From JADFUS01 sp964600025 (GTDB lineage Bacteria; Bacteroidota; Bacteroidia; Bacteroidales; Rikenellaceae), in the NCBI GenBank assembly GCA_964600025.1, contig CAZRHJ010000001.1, forward strand, positions 1-64,000: a stretch of 64,000 bases of DNA. Direction: 5' to 3'. The position numbers and the translations under genes are program-made. The notes under the pieces were generated by a model, which saw only the letters and a program-made list of their open reading frames with translations, did not search any database and had not been told where the DNA came from. Positions within the stretch are counted from its first letter, which is position 1. Each line of letters begins with the position of its first letter. Positions 17,834 to 28,600 of the stretch are shown one piece after another.

Positions 17834-20800
17834 TTACCAACGTGGCTTAGCATCAACTTGTTTCAAAAGTTCTTTTACAGCTTTTTCAAGTTGCTCGTCA
17901 GTTCCTTTTGAAACTTTCTCAGGAGTATTAACAACCAAGAAATCTGGTTCTAACTGCGAGTTTTCAAGATATTCGCCTTGTTGAGTACGGTAACCAATAA
18001 CTGGAATACCAAAATACATAGAAGCATCTTGAAGAGTTTCCCAGTTTACAGAAGTCATAGTTCCCGGCACTGGCATACCAACAATAGAACCCATTTTTTT
18101 GAATCTATAAACCCAAGGTGTTCCGTGAGCATTAGAGTAGTTAGCCTCACAAGTAATCATAATAGAAGGATTGTTGTAACGACGAGAAGGCATATCGCAA
18201 GAAACTCTACCACGAATTACTTGTTCCAAATATTTCTGACCGCTAAACAAAATTTCAATATCCTCGTGAAGACGACCACCACCATTATAACGTGTATCAA
18301 TTACAATACCATCGCATTGGTTGTAACGACCCAAAATATCAGCATAAACATCACGGTAACTTGCATCACCCATTGAACGGATATGAACATAACCTAAACG
18401 ACCATTAGAAAGTTTTTCAGTTTCTTCGGCACGAGTTTTAATCCAACGCTTGTACATAAGCTCAGATGTCATTCCTTTCGAAATAGGTTTAACAACCTCT
18501 TCCCAAGTAGCTTTTGTAGTTGGGTTCATAATTGTAACCAATGTGTTTTTACCTACCAATTTATTGAAAATTGGGAAATAATCTTCACCAGCTTTAATCT
18601 CTACACCATTTACTTTTATGATAATATCACCAGCTTTTACTTTTGAAGTCTTAACATCAAATGGACCATAAGACAATACTTCGCCCACCTTCAAACCGTT
18701 ACCAGTATAATTAAAATCATACAAAAGACCTAAGTCAGCTGTATTATCTGCACCATTTTTTGCAGATGGACGGTAACCAGAGCCTGTGTGAGATACGTTT
18801 AGTTCTCCCAAAATCTCACTCAACATCTCTGAGAAATCATAGTTATTGTTTACGTGAGGCAAGAATGGCAAATAATCTTTGCGAAGTTGGACTAAATCAA
18901 TTCCGTGATAAGTTGTGTTATAGAAACGTTTAGTTTGTTGTTTAAACACGTGGTTAAACATATATTCACGCTCCTGAGTAACGTTCATATCCATTGTTGC
19001 TTTCATTGAAATTGGAGTAGATTTACCACTTGCCAATGAAATTTTCTGAGCTCTTCCGCCCAAAACGAACAATGTTTTGCCGTCTTTCGAAAGTTCCAAA
19101 GCACCATAGCCAATTCCTTTTTTGAATAAAGATACTGAACGTTCACGAAGTGAAACTTTCCACAAATCAAAAGTTTTTTCGTAAGCTGCCAAGAAATAAA
19201 GTGTTTCGCCATCTTTCGACAAAATAGCACCACCAAGATTAGAAGACATTGGAGTGATACGAACAATTCTATCTTCCAATTTTTCTAAGTCAATAAAAAT
19301 TTCTTTTGACTCTTCTTTTTTAACCTCATCTTTTTTGTCAGATTTAGCCTCGTCTTTCTTCTCAGATTTTTTAGCTAATTTCTCAGCCTCTTTCATAAGA
19401 TTCAACTCTTCTTCACTCATACGGAATTTGTCGTATGATTCTTGATTTAAGAAAGCAATGAAGACGTCATTTTGGCTACCCCAAGATGCGTGAGCACGCA
19501 TACCAAGGCGGTTTGATGTATAAATAATTGCATTTCCGTCCAATACCCAACGTGGAGAATGGTCGATATAAGCAGAGTTTGTAATATTGTAGATTTTACC
19601 ACCATCAACTGCCGAAACAATAGCAATATCAGAATAAGGGTCACGAACATTTGTAATAACCTCCATTGCAAACCATTTACCGTTTGGCGACCAGTTAAAG
19701 TTAAAACCCCAATCGTCATTATCGTGGTGTTTAGACCCGTCAGTAATTTGACGAACTTTTTTAGTTTCAAGATTAATTACTTTCAAGAATTGTCTATCTT
19801 CGATAAACGCAATTTCTTTACCGTCAGGAGAGAATTGTGGAGCAAAACGTTCTACTTTTTCATCTCCAAACAAAGGAGTTTCTTCTATCAAAGTTGCATT
19901 TGCAAAATTAACCTCTTCGTTACGAACAATTTTTGCAGTATAGATAGCCCAAACACCACTTCTTTCACTTGCATAAGCAATAGTACGACCGTCAGGCGAG
20001 ATTGTAACGCCACGTTCTGCACTTGCAGTTTTAGAAATTTGTTTTGTTGTAGGGAATTCATCTGTTGTAGCAAAAACTTCGCCACGAACTACCACAGCAA
20101 TTTGGCTTCCGTCAGGAGTAATTGCATACTCTTCGCCACTACGGAAAGTCATAGTTTTGATTTGGTCTTGTGGATTATCATTTTTGATAGTAACTGCCAA
20201 TTTTTGTGCTTTACCACCTACTTTTTGAGTGTAAATTTCGCCTTGATAACCATAGCACAAAGTACCATCTTGTGATTGGCTAAGGAAACGAACTGGGTGT
20301 TTTTTGAAAGATGTAACAGCAGTTACATTCTCAATATCGTTCATATCTGCTTTGTAAACATTGAACGAACCACCATTTCTTTCGCTAAGGAAAACTACTT
20401 TTCCGTCAGGAGTAAAGATTGGGTTACGATTCTCACCAACGTTTTTAGTAAGCCAAGTGTGAGTTTGTTTTGCTGCATCATAGTAGAACAAATCACGAGC
20501 AACACTCGATACGTGGTGTTTTCTCCATTCATTTTCGCTACCAGTACGGTTTTCATAAATAAATGATTTACCGTCTTTTGCAAAAGACATATTCATTACT
20601 GGAACTGGAACTACTTGTGAAGGGCGACCTCCATTAATAGAAACTTTCCAAAGCTCAGTAATCCAACCAGAAGCAAATTGAACACTCTCAAAAGGTTTTT
20701 GAATTGCAGCTGAATAATAAACTTCTTTACCGTCAGTCGAGAATTGACGTGGAAGTTCAGGAGATGAGTTAGTAGTCAATCGAGTAGCTTCGCCACCTTC

Positions 20801-21079
20801 GATAGACACTACATAAATATCAAAGTTACCATTACGGTCAGATGCAAAAGCAATTTTTTGACCATCAGGCGACCAAATTGGCATATATTCATACGACTGA
20901 GATGTTGTAAGCTGTTTGGCCTCACCACCGTTTGCAGATACTGTATAAATATCGCCTTTGTAAGTAAATGCAATTTTGTCCCCAGCAGGAGATATTGCAT
21001 TGTAACGCAACCAAAGTGGTGATGCACCAACAATAGTTGTAAACATAACAGCAAATGCTGCTAATAGAAATTTACGCAT
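17834..21079 (-). CDS. Tricorn-like protease (beta-propellers, PDZ, S41-type serine peptidase)
   Basis: A 1081-residue exported peptidase. Signal peptide 1-20 (cleavage near GAS-P). Residues ~25-330 and ~330-700 form two propellers built from PD40-type repeats such as ISPAGDKIAFTYKGDIY and WSPDGQKIAFASDRNG. A very Lys/Glu-rich linker lies near 550-597. A C1 region with ELNVSHTGSGY (candidate catalytic His) precedes a PDZ domain (about 765-850). The C-terminal S41-like core has GIVIDTRYNGGGRLHED and a nucleophile Ser in NYSNAHGTPW. Tricorn enzymes degrade oligopeptides, so this copy probably works in the periplasm with the M3 enzyme. The gene is monocistronic. Confidence 0.92.
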   Translation of the reverse strand: MRKFLLAAFAVMFTTIVGASPLWLRYNAISPAGDKIAFTYKGDIYTVSANGGEAKQLTTSQSYEYMPIWSPDGQKIAFASDRNGNFDIYVVSIEGGEATRLTTNSSPELPRQFSTDGKEVYYSAAIQKPFESVQFASGWITELWKVSINGGRPSQVVPVPVMNMSFAKDGKSFIYENRTGSENEWRKHHVSSVARDLFYYDAAKQTHTWLTKNVGENRNPIFTPDGKVVFLSERNGGSFNVYKADMNDIENVTAVTSFKKHPVRFLSQSQDGTLCYGYQGEIYTQKVGGKAQKLAVTIKNDNPQDQIKTMTFRSGEEYAITPDGSQIAVVVRGEVFATTDEFPTTKQISKTASAERGVTISPDGRTIAYASERSGVWAIYTAKIVRNEEVNFANATLIEETPLFGDEKVERFAPQFSPDGKEIAFIEDRQFLKVINLETKKVRQITDGSKHHDNDDWGFNFNWSPNGKWFAMEVITNVRDPYSDIAIVSAVDGGKIYNITNSAYIDHSPRWVLDGNAIIYTSNRLGMRAHASWGSQNDVFIAFLNQESYDKFRMSEEELNLMKEAEKLAKKSEKKDEAKSDKKDEVKKEESKEIFIDLEKLEDRIVRITPMSSNLGGAILSKDGETLYFLAAYEKTFDLWKVSLRERSVSLFKKGIGYGALELSKDGKTLFVLGGRAQKISLASGKSTPISMKATMDMNVTQEREYMFNHVFKQQTKRFYNTTYHGIDLVQLRKDYLPFLPHVNNNYDFSEMLSEILGELNVSHTGSGYRPSAKNGADNTADLGLLYDFNYTGNGLKVGEVLSYGPFDVKTSKVKAGDIIIKVNGVEIKAGEDYFPIFNKLVGKNTLVTIMNPTTKATWEEVVKPISKGMTSELMYKRWIKTRAEETEKLSNGRLGYVHIRSMGDASYRDVYADILGRYNQCDGIVIDTRYNGGGRLHEDIEILFSGQKYLEQVIRGRVSCDMPSRRYNNPSIMITCEANYSNAHGTPWVYRFKKMGSIVGMPVPGTMTSVNWETLQDASMYFGIPVIGYRTQQGEYLENSQLEPDFLVVNTPEKVSKGTDEQLEKAVKELLKQVDAKPRW

Positions 21080-21246
21080 AACAATATTGTTTTATAAAAA
21101 TTAATATTAAATTGAATTCTACAAATTTAGATATTTTTTTTGAATAAATAGACATTAGTATTAAAAAAGAAAGCACAACAAAGCTTTTATTGCTCTACGA
21201 GCAACAAAAGAACAGTATTAAAAAAAAATATAGTGAATTTACAACA

Positions 21247-22095
21247 CTACAATTCTGCTGTTTGCCAAGTCCAATCCTCTTCCGTAAAAGGCTGGTTATG
21301 ATAAGTTGGGAACACCTTAAATTCTTGAATAGATGTTATAACAGACGGTTTAAGTTCAATCGCTTTGGAACTTGTTCTAATATTTTTCACACCAAAAACG
21401 TCTTCGACCGTTAGTTTAAAATTAGAATATGTGCCAGCCGCTACAACCAAATAGAAAGTAGATATTTCTGAATTAAGCTTTAGATTTATATTTGTCAGTT
21501 CAACTCTGTCAATATCGGATTTAACTAAGAAACTTGCTGTATTTTGGTCTAAATCAACAGACCCATATCCTGCTAATTTTGCTCCATTACTCTCAAAAGT
21601 AATTTTACTAATCTCAACATTTCCAATAAGCTGAATTTTCAAAACAGCACAAAGATTTTTGAAAGTCAAAGACTCAGATACTTTTCCCTTTGCCCACGAA
21701 AGATTATACAATTCTCCAAAAGATGTTTGAGAATAGTAGTTCTGAACTTCTGGTAAATTTATAGATACGCTATTTAAAGTCTTTGCACCAACGCTCGAAA
21801 AAGGATAAATAGCCACAATATCAGAAGTATTTGTTGGCAAAGAGCCTCTGAATATAGCGTTTTCAGAATTTTCTGTTGATGTATTTACAAATTTACTTGC
21901 AACATCGTCCGAACCAAATACAGCAAGTTCATCATTAACTCTCCAAATCACATTTGAAGATTCAAGAACAGTCTTGGTATTCACTGTATTAGAAGTTTGA
22001 GCTTTGATAGAAAACTCAGAGTATTTTTTTTCAGTATCTTTTGTACAAGCCACCATAGCTGCAACAAAAATCATAGAAAACAGAATATTTTTCAT
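21247..22095 (-). CDS. Fimbrillin-like (Mfa/FimA-type) lipoprotein
   Basis: 282 residues with a signal peptide and lipobox Cys17 (MVAC-TKD). KTVLESSNVIWRVNDELAVF followed by acidic text is the usual N-terminal phrase of Bacteroidota fimbrillin-like lipoproteins. IVAIYPFSS and FKNLCAVLKIQL in the middle are also typical. Such proteins are exported as lipoproteins and may be assembled into fimbriae, or they may be single surface proteins. No usher-like or anchor gene is adjacent, so actual pilus assembly is not supported. A CAAATATA tract at 22113-22120 is a -7-like box (TATATTTG on the minus strand) without a clear -33 partner. Confidence 0.75.
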   Translation of the reverse strand: MKNILFSMIFVAAMVACTKDTEKKYSEFSIKAQTSNTVNTKTVLESSNVIWRVNDELAVFGSDDVASKFVNTSTENSENAIFRGSLPTNTSDIVAIYPFSSVGAKTLNSVSINLPEVQNYYSQTSFGELYNLSWAKGKVSESLTFKNLCAVLKIQLIGNVEISKITFESNGAKLAGYGSVDLDQNTASFLVKSDIDRVELTNINLKLNSEISTFYLVVAAGTYSNFKLTVEDVFGVKNIRTSSKAIELKPSVITSIQEFKVFPTYHNQPFTEEDWTWQTAEL

Positions 22096-22179
22096 AGTAT
22101 ATATTTAGCGTGCAAATATAATGTATTTTTTTAACAAGCTACTATATATACATTACAAAAATATACTATTATTTAGCGT

Positions 22180-22208
22180 CCCCTCAAAATGTTTGATATT
22201 TTGAGGGG
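22180..22208 (-). terminator. Terminator hairpin downstream of the nucleoside kinase
   Basis: Perfect 11-bp stem CCCCTCAAAAT (22180-22190) with ATTTTGAGGGG (22198-22208) and a 7-nt loop. It lies 93 bp past the kinase stop, just beyond repeat copy C. The T-run on the minus strand is weak, so it may be a bidirectional or Rho-assisted structure. It resembles the hairpin at 16851-16888. Confidence 0.65.
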
Positions 22209-22226
22209 AAATTAATATTCTTTTAG

Positions 22227-22296
22227 TTATTGCTGTTCACTAAAATTTTAAAAATCATACAAGATAGGCGAGTTTCGTTTTTACCAGACAATACTA
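22227..22296 (+). repeat. Dispersed palindromic repeat, internally deleted (copy C)
   Basis: A 70-bp remnant beginning TTATTGCTGTTCACTAAAA and ending AAGATAGGCGAG, then TTTCGTTTTTACCAGACAATA. Both ends of the family are kept, but the left AACTCGG arm and the CATAAC core are missing. The ends are inverted repeats of each other (TATTGCTGT... against ...CAGACAATA). The right end lies 4 bp from the stop codon of the minus-strand kinase gene. Confidence 0.8.
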
Positions 22297-22300
22297 TCTA

Positions 22301-23965
22301 TTAATAGTCAAATGAACTTCCTCCCACAAATTCTCGAATCAAAGAATCGCTCGGAACTTCCTGAATATCAATAGGAAGAAACACTTCCATAAGCGAAAGT
22401 AAACGTTTTGCCTCTGCATAAACTGGCTCGGAGTTTGGAACTTCTACAAGCAATTTTACAATATAGGGTTTCAAAACATTTAGTTCGTAATAAAGCGAAG
22501 TATTAAAGAAAATATCTGCTTGGTCTTGGTAAGGGAAAATGTTTTTACGCTCGCCGTCTCTAACACTCTTCCACTGTTTAAGAGTATTTGTTGCAGAATA
22601 TGCTCTAAAACTATTATCACGTATAATTCTGCGTATCAAACGATTATCGTCAGTACTAAAAATAATAGAATTATCCATTGATACGCTTGTAAGTGGAGAA
22701 ATAAATATTTTGAAGATTTTTGATTTATCTATTCCTTCTGTTAAATTTGGATTTAAAGCGTGTATCCCCTCAACCAAAATTACACTACCGTCTTTAATAG
22801 AAAGTTTTTTACCACTTTTCACTCTCACACCCTCTCCAAAGTCATATTTAGGCAAATCTATTGTTTCGTTTGCCAACAAAGCCTTAACGTGAGATTGGAA
22901 TAAATTCAAATCCACATTCTCAAATCTTTCAAAATCACGTGTACCATCACTTCCGACAGGAATATCCTCACGATTTATGAAATAATCGTCCATTGACAAA
23001 ACATAGGAATCAATACCAAATGTTTTGAGCATAATACGCAATTTGAAACTAAATGTAGTTTTTCCGCTCGACGATGGCCCAGAAATAAGAATTATCCTTG
23101 CTCCACCCAGATAGTTTTCATAGAAAGCATCTGAAAGGCGGGTAAAACTTTTGGCTTGTTGAGCCTCAGCAATTTTGATTAATTCCTTTGAACTACCATC
23201 TTGGATTTTCTCATTCAAACTACTAACATTATTAACTCCCAATCTGTCTATTAAGTTTTTTTGGTCGTTAATAGAATCATAAAGCCAATTACTGCGAGTA
23301 TAATCGTCCCAAGTTCCTTTGGACTTTGTGTTTTTATGACTAATTATGTATGTATTACGAATTTTGATTATATTGAAATTAGTAATAACAGATGTATTTT
23401 GTGCTACTGTACCATAAAAATGCCCAACCTCATCTTGACACCTAACAACGGTATAGTATAGGTTTCGACGAGTTCCCATAAGTCGGATTTTGTCGATATG
23501 ATTATGCTCTTTAAACAAATTTTCTGCATCTTCAAAATGATACTGTTTGGAGTCGATAGGATAAGCCCCGTTAATAATTTTCTGCATCTCGTAGTTCAAA
23601 TCCACAGAATAATCCACCAAAGAATCAAAACCTTCTACCTCAAAATTAAATCCACCAGGAGTAAAAAACCTCATTTTCAAAACTGCATTTGGAAAAACCT
23701 TTTTTACTGCCATATTCAGCAATAACACCAATGTTCTTCTATAAATTCGCTCCCCCTCGTAATCATTGCAATCAACAAATTCGACAATGCTATTTTTGTG
23801 AATTGGATAATCCATAGGTTTGTACTCGTTATTAACTCTAACACCTATATATTTTGTAGGCTCAACTTCAAATGAGCTTAATATCTCCGAAACAGTTGCT
23901 CCCAACTCAATATCAAAATCATTTTCCGATAGCTGCGAAGCTGTAATTGTACATATCTTGTTCAT
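22301..23965 (-). CDS. Nucleoside (uridine) kinase with N-terminal TGS and ThrRS-like domains
   Basis: A 554-residue three-part protein. Residues 1-65 form a TGS domain and ~70-210 resemble the second additional domain of threonyl-tRNA synthetase, including an HNH-like FKEHNH segment at 151-156. Residues ~285-500 are a uridine-kinase/phosphoribulokinase-type domain with Walker A GPSSSGKTT at 296-304, VLSMDDYF and VILVEGIHALNP. It is predicted to phosphorylate uridine/cytidine with ATP or GTP in pyrimidine salvage. The appended domains are usual for this Bacteroidota/Clostridia family, and their role is unclear. It is monocistronic, divergent from nhaA. Confidence 0.88.
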   Translation of the reverse strand: MNKICTITASQLSENDFDIELGATVSEILSSFEVEPTKYIGVRVNNEYKPMDYPIHKNSIVEFVDCNDYEGERIYRRTLVLLLNMAVKKVFPNAVLKMRFFTPGGFNFEVEGFDSLVDYSVDLNYEMQKIINGAYPIDSKQYHFEDAENLFKEHNHIDKIRLMGTRRNLYYTVVRCQDEVGHFYGTVAQNTSVITNFNIIKIRNTYIISHKNTKSKGTWDDYTRSNWLYDSINDQKNLIDRLGVNNVSSLNEKIQDGSSKELIKIAEAQQAKSFTRLSDAFYENYLGGARIILISGPSSSGKTTFSFKLRIMLKTFGIDSYVLSMDDYFINREDIPVGSDGTRDFERFENVDLNLFQSHVKALLANETIDLPKYDFGEGVRVKSGKKLSIKDGSVILVEGIHALNPNLTEGIDKSKIFKIFISPLTSVSMDNSIIFSTDDNRLIRRIIRDNSFRAYSATNTLKQWKSVRDGERKNIFPYQDQADIFFNTSLYYELNVLKPYIVKLLVEVPNSEPVYAEAKRLLSLMEVFLPIDIQEVPSDSLIREFVGGSSFDY

Positions 23966-24054
23966 AATAGATTTTAATTATATTTTATGCAAGATAAATA
24001 AAATATGTATATATACAAAAAAAGTGAAGTTATTTTCCGATTATAGACGATTTA

Positions 24055-24086
24055 TTTGGCAAAATATAAAAAAATGATTAATTTTG
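24055..24086 (+). promoter_or_regulatory. Bacteroidota-type promoter of nhaA
   Basis: TTTG at 24055-24058 and TAATTTTG at 24079-24086 with a 20-nt spacer match the Bacteroidota sigma-ABfr consensus TTTG-N19/20-TAnnTTTG. Transcription would start near 24093, giving a leader of about 58 nt before the nhaA ATG. Confidence 0.82.
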
Positions 24087-24150
24087 CACAGTTTTAAGAA
24101 GTGTACAACACAGTGAAACAAACAAAGAAAATAATAATTTTTAAATAAAA

Positions 24151-25527
24151 ATGACTCATAAATCTACATCTCCTTTCAGTTTTCTTAGTTTTCTGAAAAA
24201 CTATGTTAGCGGTAGTGTCTTGTTGATTATCGCAACAGTAATTGCTGTGATTTTAGCCAATTCTTCTTTTGCAATCCACTATCGAGCGTTTTGCGACCAA
24301 GAACTTTCACTCATCTTAGGAGGCTTAGATATTTTTACCCACAATGGGCACCCTATGACAATAGCAACATTTGTCAATGACGGACTTATGGCTATCTTCT
24401 TTTTCTCGGTAGGGCTTGAAATAAAACGTGAATTTATGGTTGGCGAACTTTCGCAAAGAAAACACGCTCTTCTACCAATTATTGCAGCAGCAGGTGGCGT
24501 TATTCTGCCAATCTTAATCTTTAAATTTATTGCAACCGACTCACTTGTAGAAAAAGGTGCAGCTATCCCAATGGCTACCGATATTGCATTTTCTCTGGGT
24601 ATTTTGAGCCTTTTGGGCAAGAGAGTGCCTATGAGCCTTAAAGTATTTTTGACAGCATTGGCAGTTGTGGACGACTTAGCTGGTATTGTGGTTATTGCAT
24701 TATTCTATACAGGACATATCTCGCCTGAGTACCTATACATCTCAGCCGCTTTGATTGGACTTCTTATCATTGGCTCAAAACTTCACGTAAACAATAAAGG
24801 GTTTTATGCAATCATAGGTATTATCATTTGGTTTATGTTCTACAATTCTGGTGTTCACGCCACAATAGCTGGGGTTTTGGTAGCATTTTGTATTCCTGCC
24901 AGACCAAAAATCGACACAGAAAAATACATCAACAGAATCAAAGAAAACATTGCTTATTTCCCATTTATTTGTACAGATAAAAATGGTGCAGTAATTCTTT
25001 CAAACAAACAAATCTCACTTCTAAAAAGCATAGAAAGTGCCTCAGATAAAGTTGTTTCACCTCTTCAAAAACTTGAAGATATGCTACACCCTGTTGTAAC
25101 TTTCTTTATTATTCCAGTTTTTGCATTTGTAAATGCGGGAGTAAACTTAGACGGTATTGGGATTGACACTTTCGCAGAACAGACCACACTTGCAATTATG
25201 CTTGGTTTGGTTTTAGGCAAATTTATTGGTATTTTCTCGTTTAGCTATATAGCAATCAAAACTAACTTGGTTAGTATGCCCAAAAACTCTAATTTCAAAG
25301 GAATTGCTGGTATTGCAATTCTGGGAGGTATTGGATTTACGGTTTCGATATTTATTAGCAACCTTTCGTATGGTAGCATAGAAGGTATCGGCACTCAACT
25401 ACTCAATCAAGCCAAACTTGGTATTATCACAGCATCAGTATTCTCTGCAATAGTAGGTTATACTTATTTGAGTTTGACTCACAAAAACGAACACAACGAA
25501 GAAGAAAGTATTAATAGTGAAGAATAG
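24151..25527 (+). CDS. nhaA: Na+/H+ antiporter NhaA
   Basis: A 458-residue polytopic antiporter that expels Na+ in exchange for protons. Seen: VNDGLMAIFFFSVGLEIKRE in the N-terminal half, PMATDIAFSLGIL, and the ion-binding pair Asp174-Asp175 in LAVVDDLAGI, equivalent to D163/D164 of the E. coli enzyme. The loop at ~275-320 is longer than in E. coli NhaA (388 residues), as is common in this phylum. It has its own promoter and terminator. Together with the V-ATPase of this window it suggests active sodium cycling. Confidence 0.96.
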   Translation: MTHKSTSPFSFLSFLKNYVSGSVLLIIATVIAVILANSSFAIHYRAFCDQELSLILGGLDIFTHNGHPMTIATFVNDGLMAIFFFSVGLEIKREFMVGELSQRKHALLPIIAAAGGVILPILIFKFIATDSLVEKGAAIPMATDIAFSLGILSLLGKRVPMSLKVFLTALAVVDDLAGIVVIALFYTGHISPEYLYISAALIGLLIIGSKLHVNNKGFYAIIGIIIWFMFYNSGVHATIAGVLVAFCIPARPKIDTEKYINRIKENIAYFPFICTDKNGAVILSNKQISLLKSIESASDKVVSPLQKLEDMLHPVVTFFIIPVFAFVNAGVNLDGIGIDTFAEQTTLAIMLGLVLGKFIGIFSFSYIAIKTNLVSMPKNSNFKGIAGIAILGGIGFTVSIFISNLSYGSIEGIGTQLLNQAKLGIITASVFSAIVGYTYLSLTHKNEHNEEESINSEE

Positions 25528-25553
25528 GTTTTTAAGGCAATAGAAACCCTCTA

Positions 25554-25585
25554 AAAACAGTTATCATAACAGATAACTGTTTTTT
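25554..25585 (+). terminator. Rho-independent terminator after nhaA
   Basis: Perfect 12-bp stem AAAACAGTTATC (25554-25565) with 25572-25583 around a 6-nt loop, followed by further T residues. It isolates nhaA from secA. Confidence 0.9.
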
Positions 25586-25681
25586 GTTTAATAAAATACC
25601 CACAAAAGTTATTTTATTAAATAAAAATTTATATTTTTGTAGAATGTTTTTAGAAAATAATAACGAAATTAAATATATACT

Positions 25682-28600
25682 ATGAGTAATTTTTTATCTG
25701 GTGCAATCAAACTGTTTTTTGGCTCTAAGTCAGACAAAGACCGTAAAGAGGTAACACCTTATGTTGATAAAATCACAGCAATTTATCCACAAATAACAGA
25801 ATTATCTAACGATGAACTTAGACTTAGAAGCAAGGCATTAATGGACAAAATCAGCTCTGCAATACAAAAAGACGAAGCAGAGATTGAGGAGCTAAAAATC
25901 CAACTTAAAAATCCAGAATTAGGAATATCTGAAAAAGAGGATATTTCTAAAAAAATAACAACTCTAAACAACAAAGTCAAAGAAACTATCAACAATATCA
26001 ATGATGAGATTCTTCCAGAGGCTTTTGCTATCGTAAAAGACACTGCAAGACGTTTTACAGAAAACGAATTTGTAGAGGTAGAGGCAACAGAATTTGATAG
26101 AGATTTGGCTGCAAGAAAAGATTTTGTAAGCATTGAGGGCGACAAAGCTATCTATAATACGACTTGGGACGCAGGTGGTAACCAACTTAAATGGGAGATG
26201 GTACACTACGATTGTCAGTTGTTTGGTGGTGTTGTTCTACACAATGGCAAAATTGCAGAAATGGCTACTGGTGAGGGTAAAACTCTTGTTTCTACGCTTC
26301 CAGTATTCCTTAACTCTCTAAGCCATAAAGGTGTTCACGTAGTAACTGTGAATGACTATCTTGCAAAAAGGGACTCTGAGTGGATGGGACCTATTTTCCA
26401 ATTCCACGGTTTGAGTGTAGATTGTATAGACAAACACCAACCTAACTCAAACGAGCGTCGCAAAGCCTATATGGCAGATATCACTTATGGTACAAACAAC
26501 GAGTTTGGTTTTGACTATTTGCGTGATAATATGGCAAACTCTGCCGATGAACTTGTGCAACGTCCTCACAACTATGCCATTGTCGATGAGGTGGATAGTG
26601 TTTTGATTGACGATGCACGTACTCCTTTGATTATCTCTGGACCTGTTCCAAAAGGAGATATTCAAATGTTTGACCAATACAAACCTTCTATCGAATCTTT
26701 GTTTAACCAACAAAAATCTATGGTTACACAAATGCTCGCACAAGCCAAAAAATTAATCAGCGAAGGCAACCTTGACGAGGGAGGTAAATTAATGTTCCGT
26801 TGTCATAAAGCATTACCAAAATATGGTCCACTTATCAAATTCACAAGTGAGCCGGGAATGAAAACTTTGATGCAAAAAACAGAGAATATCTATATTGCAG
26901 AAAAGAACAGACGTATGCCAGAGATTATAGACGAGTTGTATTTTGTGATTGACGAAAAAATGAACTCGGCAGACCTTACAGACAAAGGTCATATACATAT
27001 GGCAAAAGGTTTTGAAGACAGCAAATTCTTTATTTTGCCAAACGTAGGTGAAGAAATTGCAAATATCGAAAAATCTGGATTGAGCGACGAAGAACGCACC
27101 ACACAAAAAGATGCACTTTTGGCAGACTACTCTATAAAATCTGAAAGGGTACATACAGTAAACCAACTTTTGAAAGCATACGCAATGTTTGAAAAAGATG
27201 TTGAATATGTGGTTATTGACAACAAAGTTAAAATTGTTGATGAGCAGACTGGCCGTATTATGGAGGGACGTAGATACTCTGACGGACTACACCAAGCCAT
27301 AGAGGCAAAAGAAAGTGTAAACGTAGAGGCTGCGACTCAAACATTTGCAACTATTACTTTGCAGAACTATTTCAGAATGTACAACAAACTTTCGGGTATG
27401 ACTGGTACTGCCGAAACAGAGGCAAGTGAATTTTGGAATATTTACAAATTAGACGTCGTAGTAATCCCTACAAATCGTCCAATCTCTCGTAAAGACAAAG
27501 AAGACTCTTTGTACAAGACAAAACGTGAAAAATATGCGGCAGTAATCGAAGAGGTTGATGCACTCGTTAAACTTGGTCGCCCAGTATTGGTTGGTACAAC
27601 AAGCGTAGAGGTATCAGAATTACTTTCTAAGATGTTGAAAATGCGTGGAATTGAGCATAATGTTTTGAATGCCAAACAACACGCTCGTGAGGCACAAGTA
27701 GTACAAGAGGCTGGTCGCAAAGGACAAGTTACGATTGCAACAAATATGGCAGGTCGTGGTACCGACATTAAACTTTCTGACGAGGTAAAAGCCGCAGGTG
27801 GTTTGGCAATTATTGGTACAGAACGCCACGAATCTCGCCGTGTAGATAGACAGTTGCGTGGTCGTGCAGGTCGTCAGGGCGACCCAGGTTCATCACAATT
27901 CTTCATTTCTTTTGAAGATGATTTGATGCGTTTGTTTGGTTCGGATAGAGTTGCTCGTATTGTAGACAAACTTGGTATGAAAACTGGCGAAAACCTACAA
28001 TCAGGACTTTTGAACTCTGCAATAGAAAAGGCTCAGAAAAAAGTTGAAGAAAACAACTTTGGTATTCGTAAACGTTTGTTGGAATATGATGACGTTATGA
28101 ATGCTCAACGTGAAGTAATATACGCACGTCGCCATAATGCTTTGGACGGAGACAAAATAGATATCGACATCAATAATATGATGATAGACTATGCTTTGGG
28201 CTTCATTCAAGCAAACAAAGATTTAGATTTTGAAGACTTCAAATTAGAACTTATCAAAAATCTTTCTATCGAAACACCATTTACAAAAGAACAATTCGAG
28301 AAAATGGGCGAAGAGGAATTGGGAGATATGCTTGCAGAACATATTTATAGTGTATATAACCGCAAGATTGAGGCTATTGCAAAAATGGCTTTCCCAGTTT
28401 TGGAAAACGTATATAAAGAACATGGAGATAAAGTAGACTATATTGGAGTTCCTTTCTCAGACGGAAAACGTTTCTACCAAATCAAAGTAGATATCAAAAA
28501 AGCAGTTGAATCTAAGGGATACGACGTTTATCGTGAGTTCAGCAAACTTATGATGCTTATCACAATAGACGAAAACTGGAAAGAACATTTGCGTAATATG

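Noticed and set aside
19559..20275. 238-codon plus-strand frame opposite the tricorn gene
   Set aside because: Antisense shadow of a strongly coding region with clear PD40 repeats; the predicted product is low-quality, Asn/Cys/Phe-rich text.
25593..25639. Possible secA promoter (TTTG and TATTTTTG)
   Set aside because: The -7 box is good, but the only TTTG is about 35 nt upstream, far outside the 19-21 nt range.
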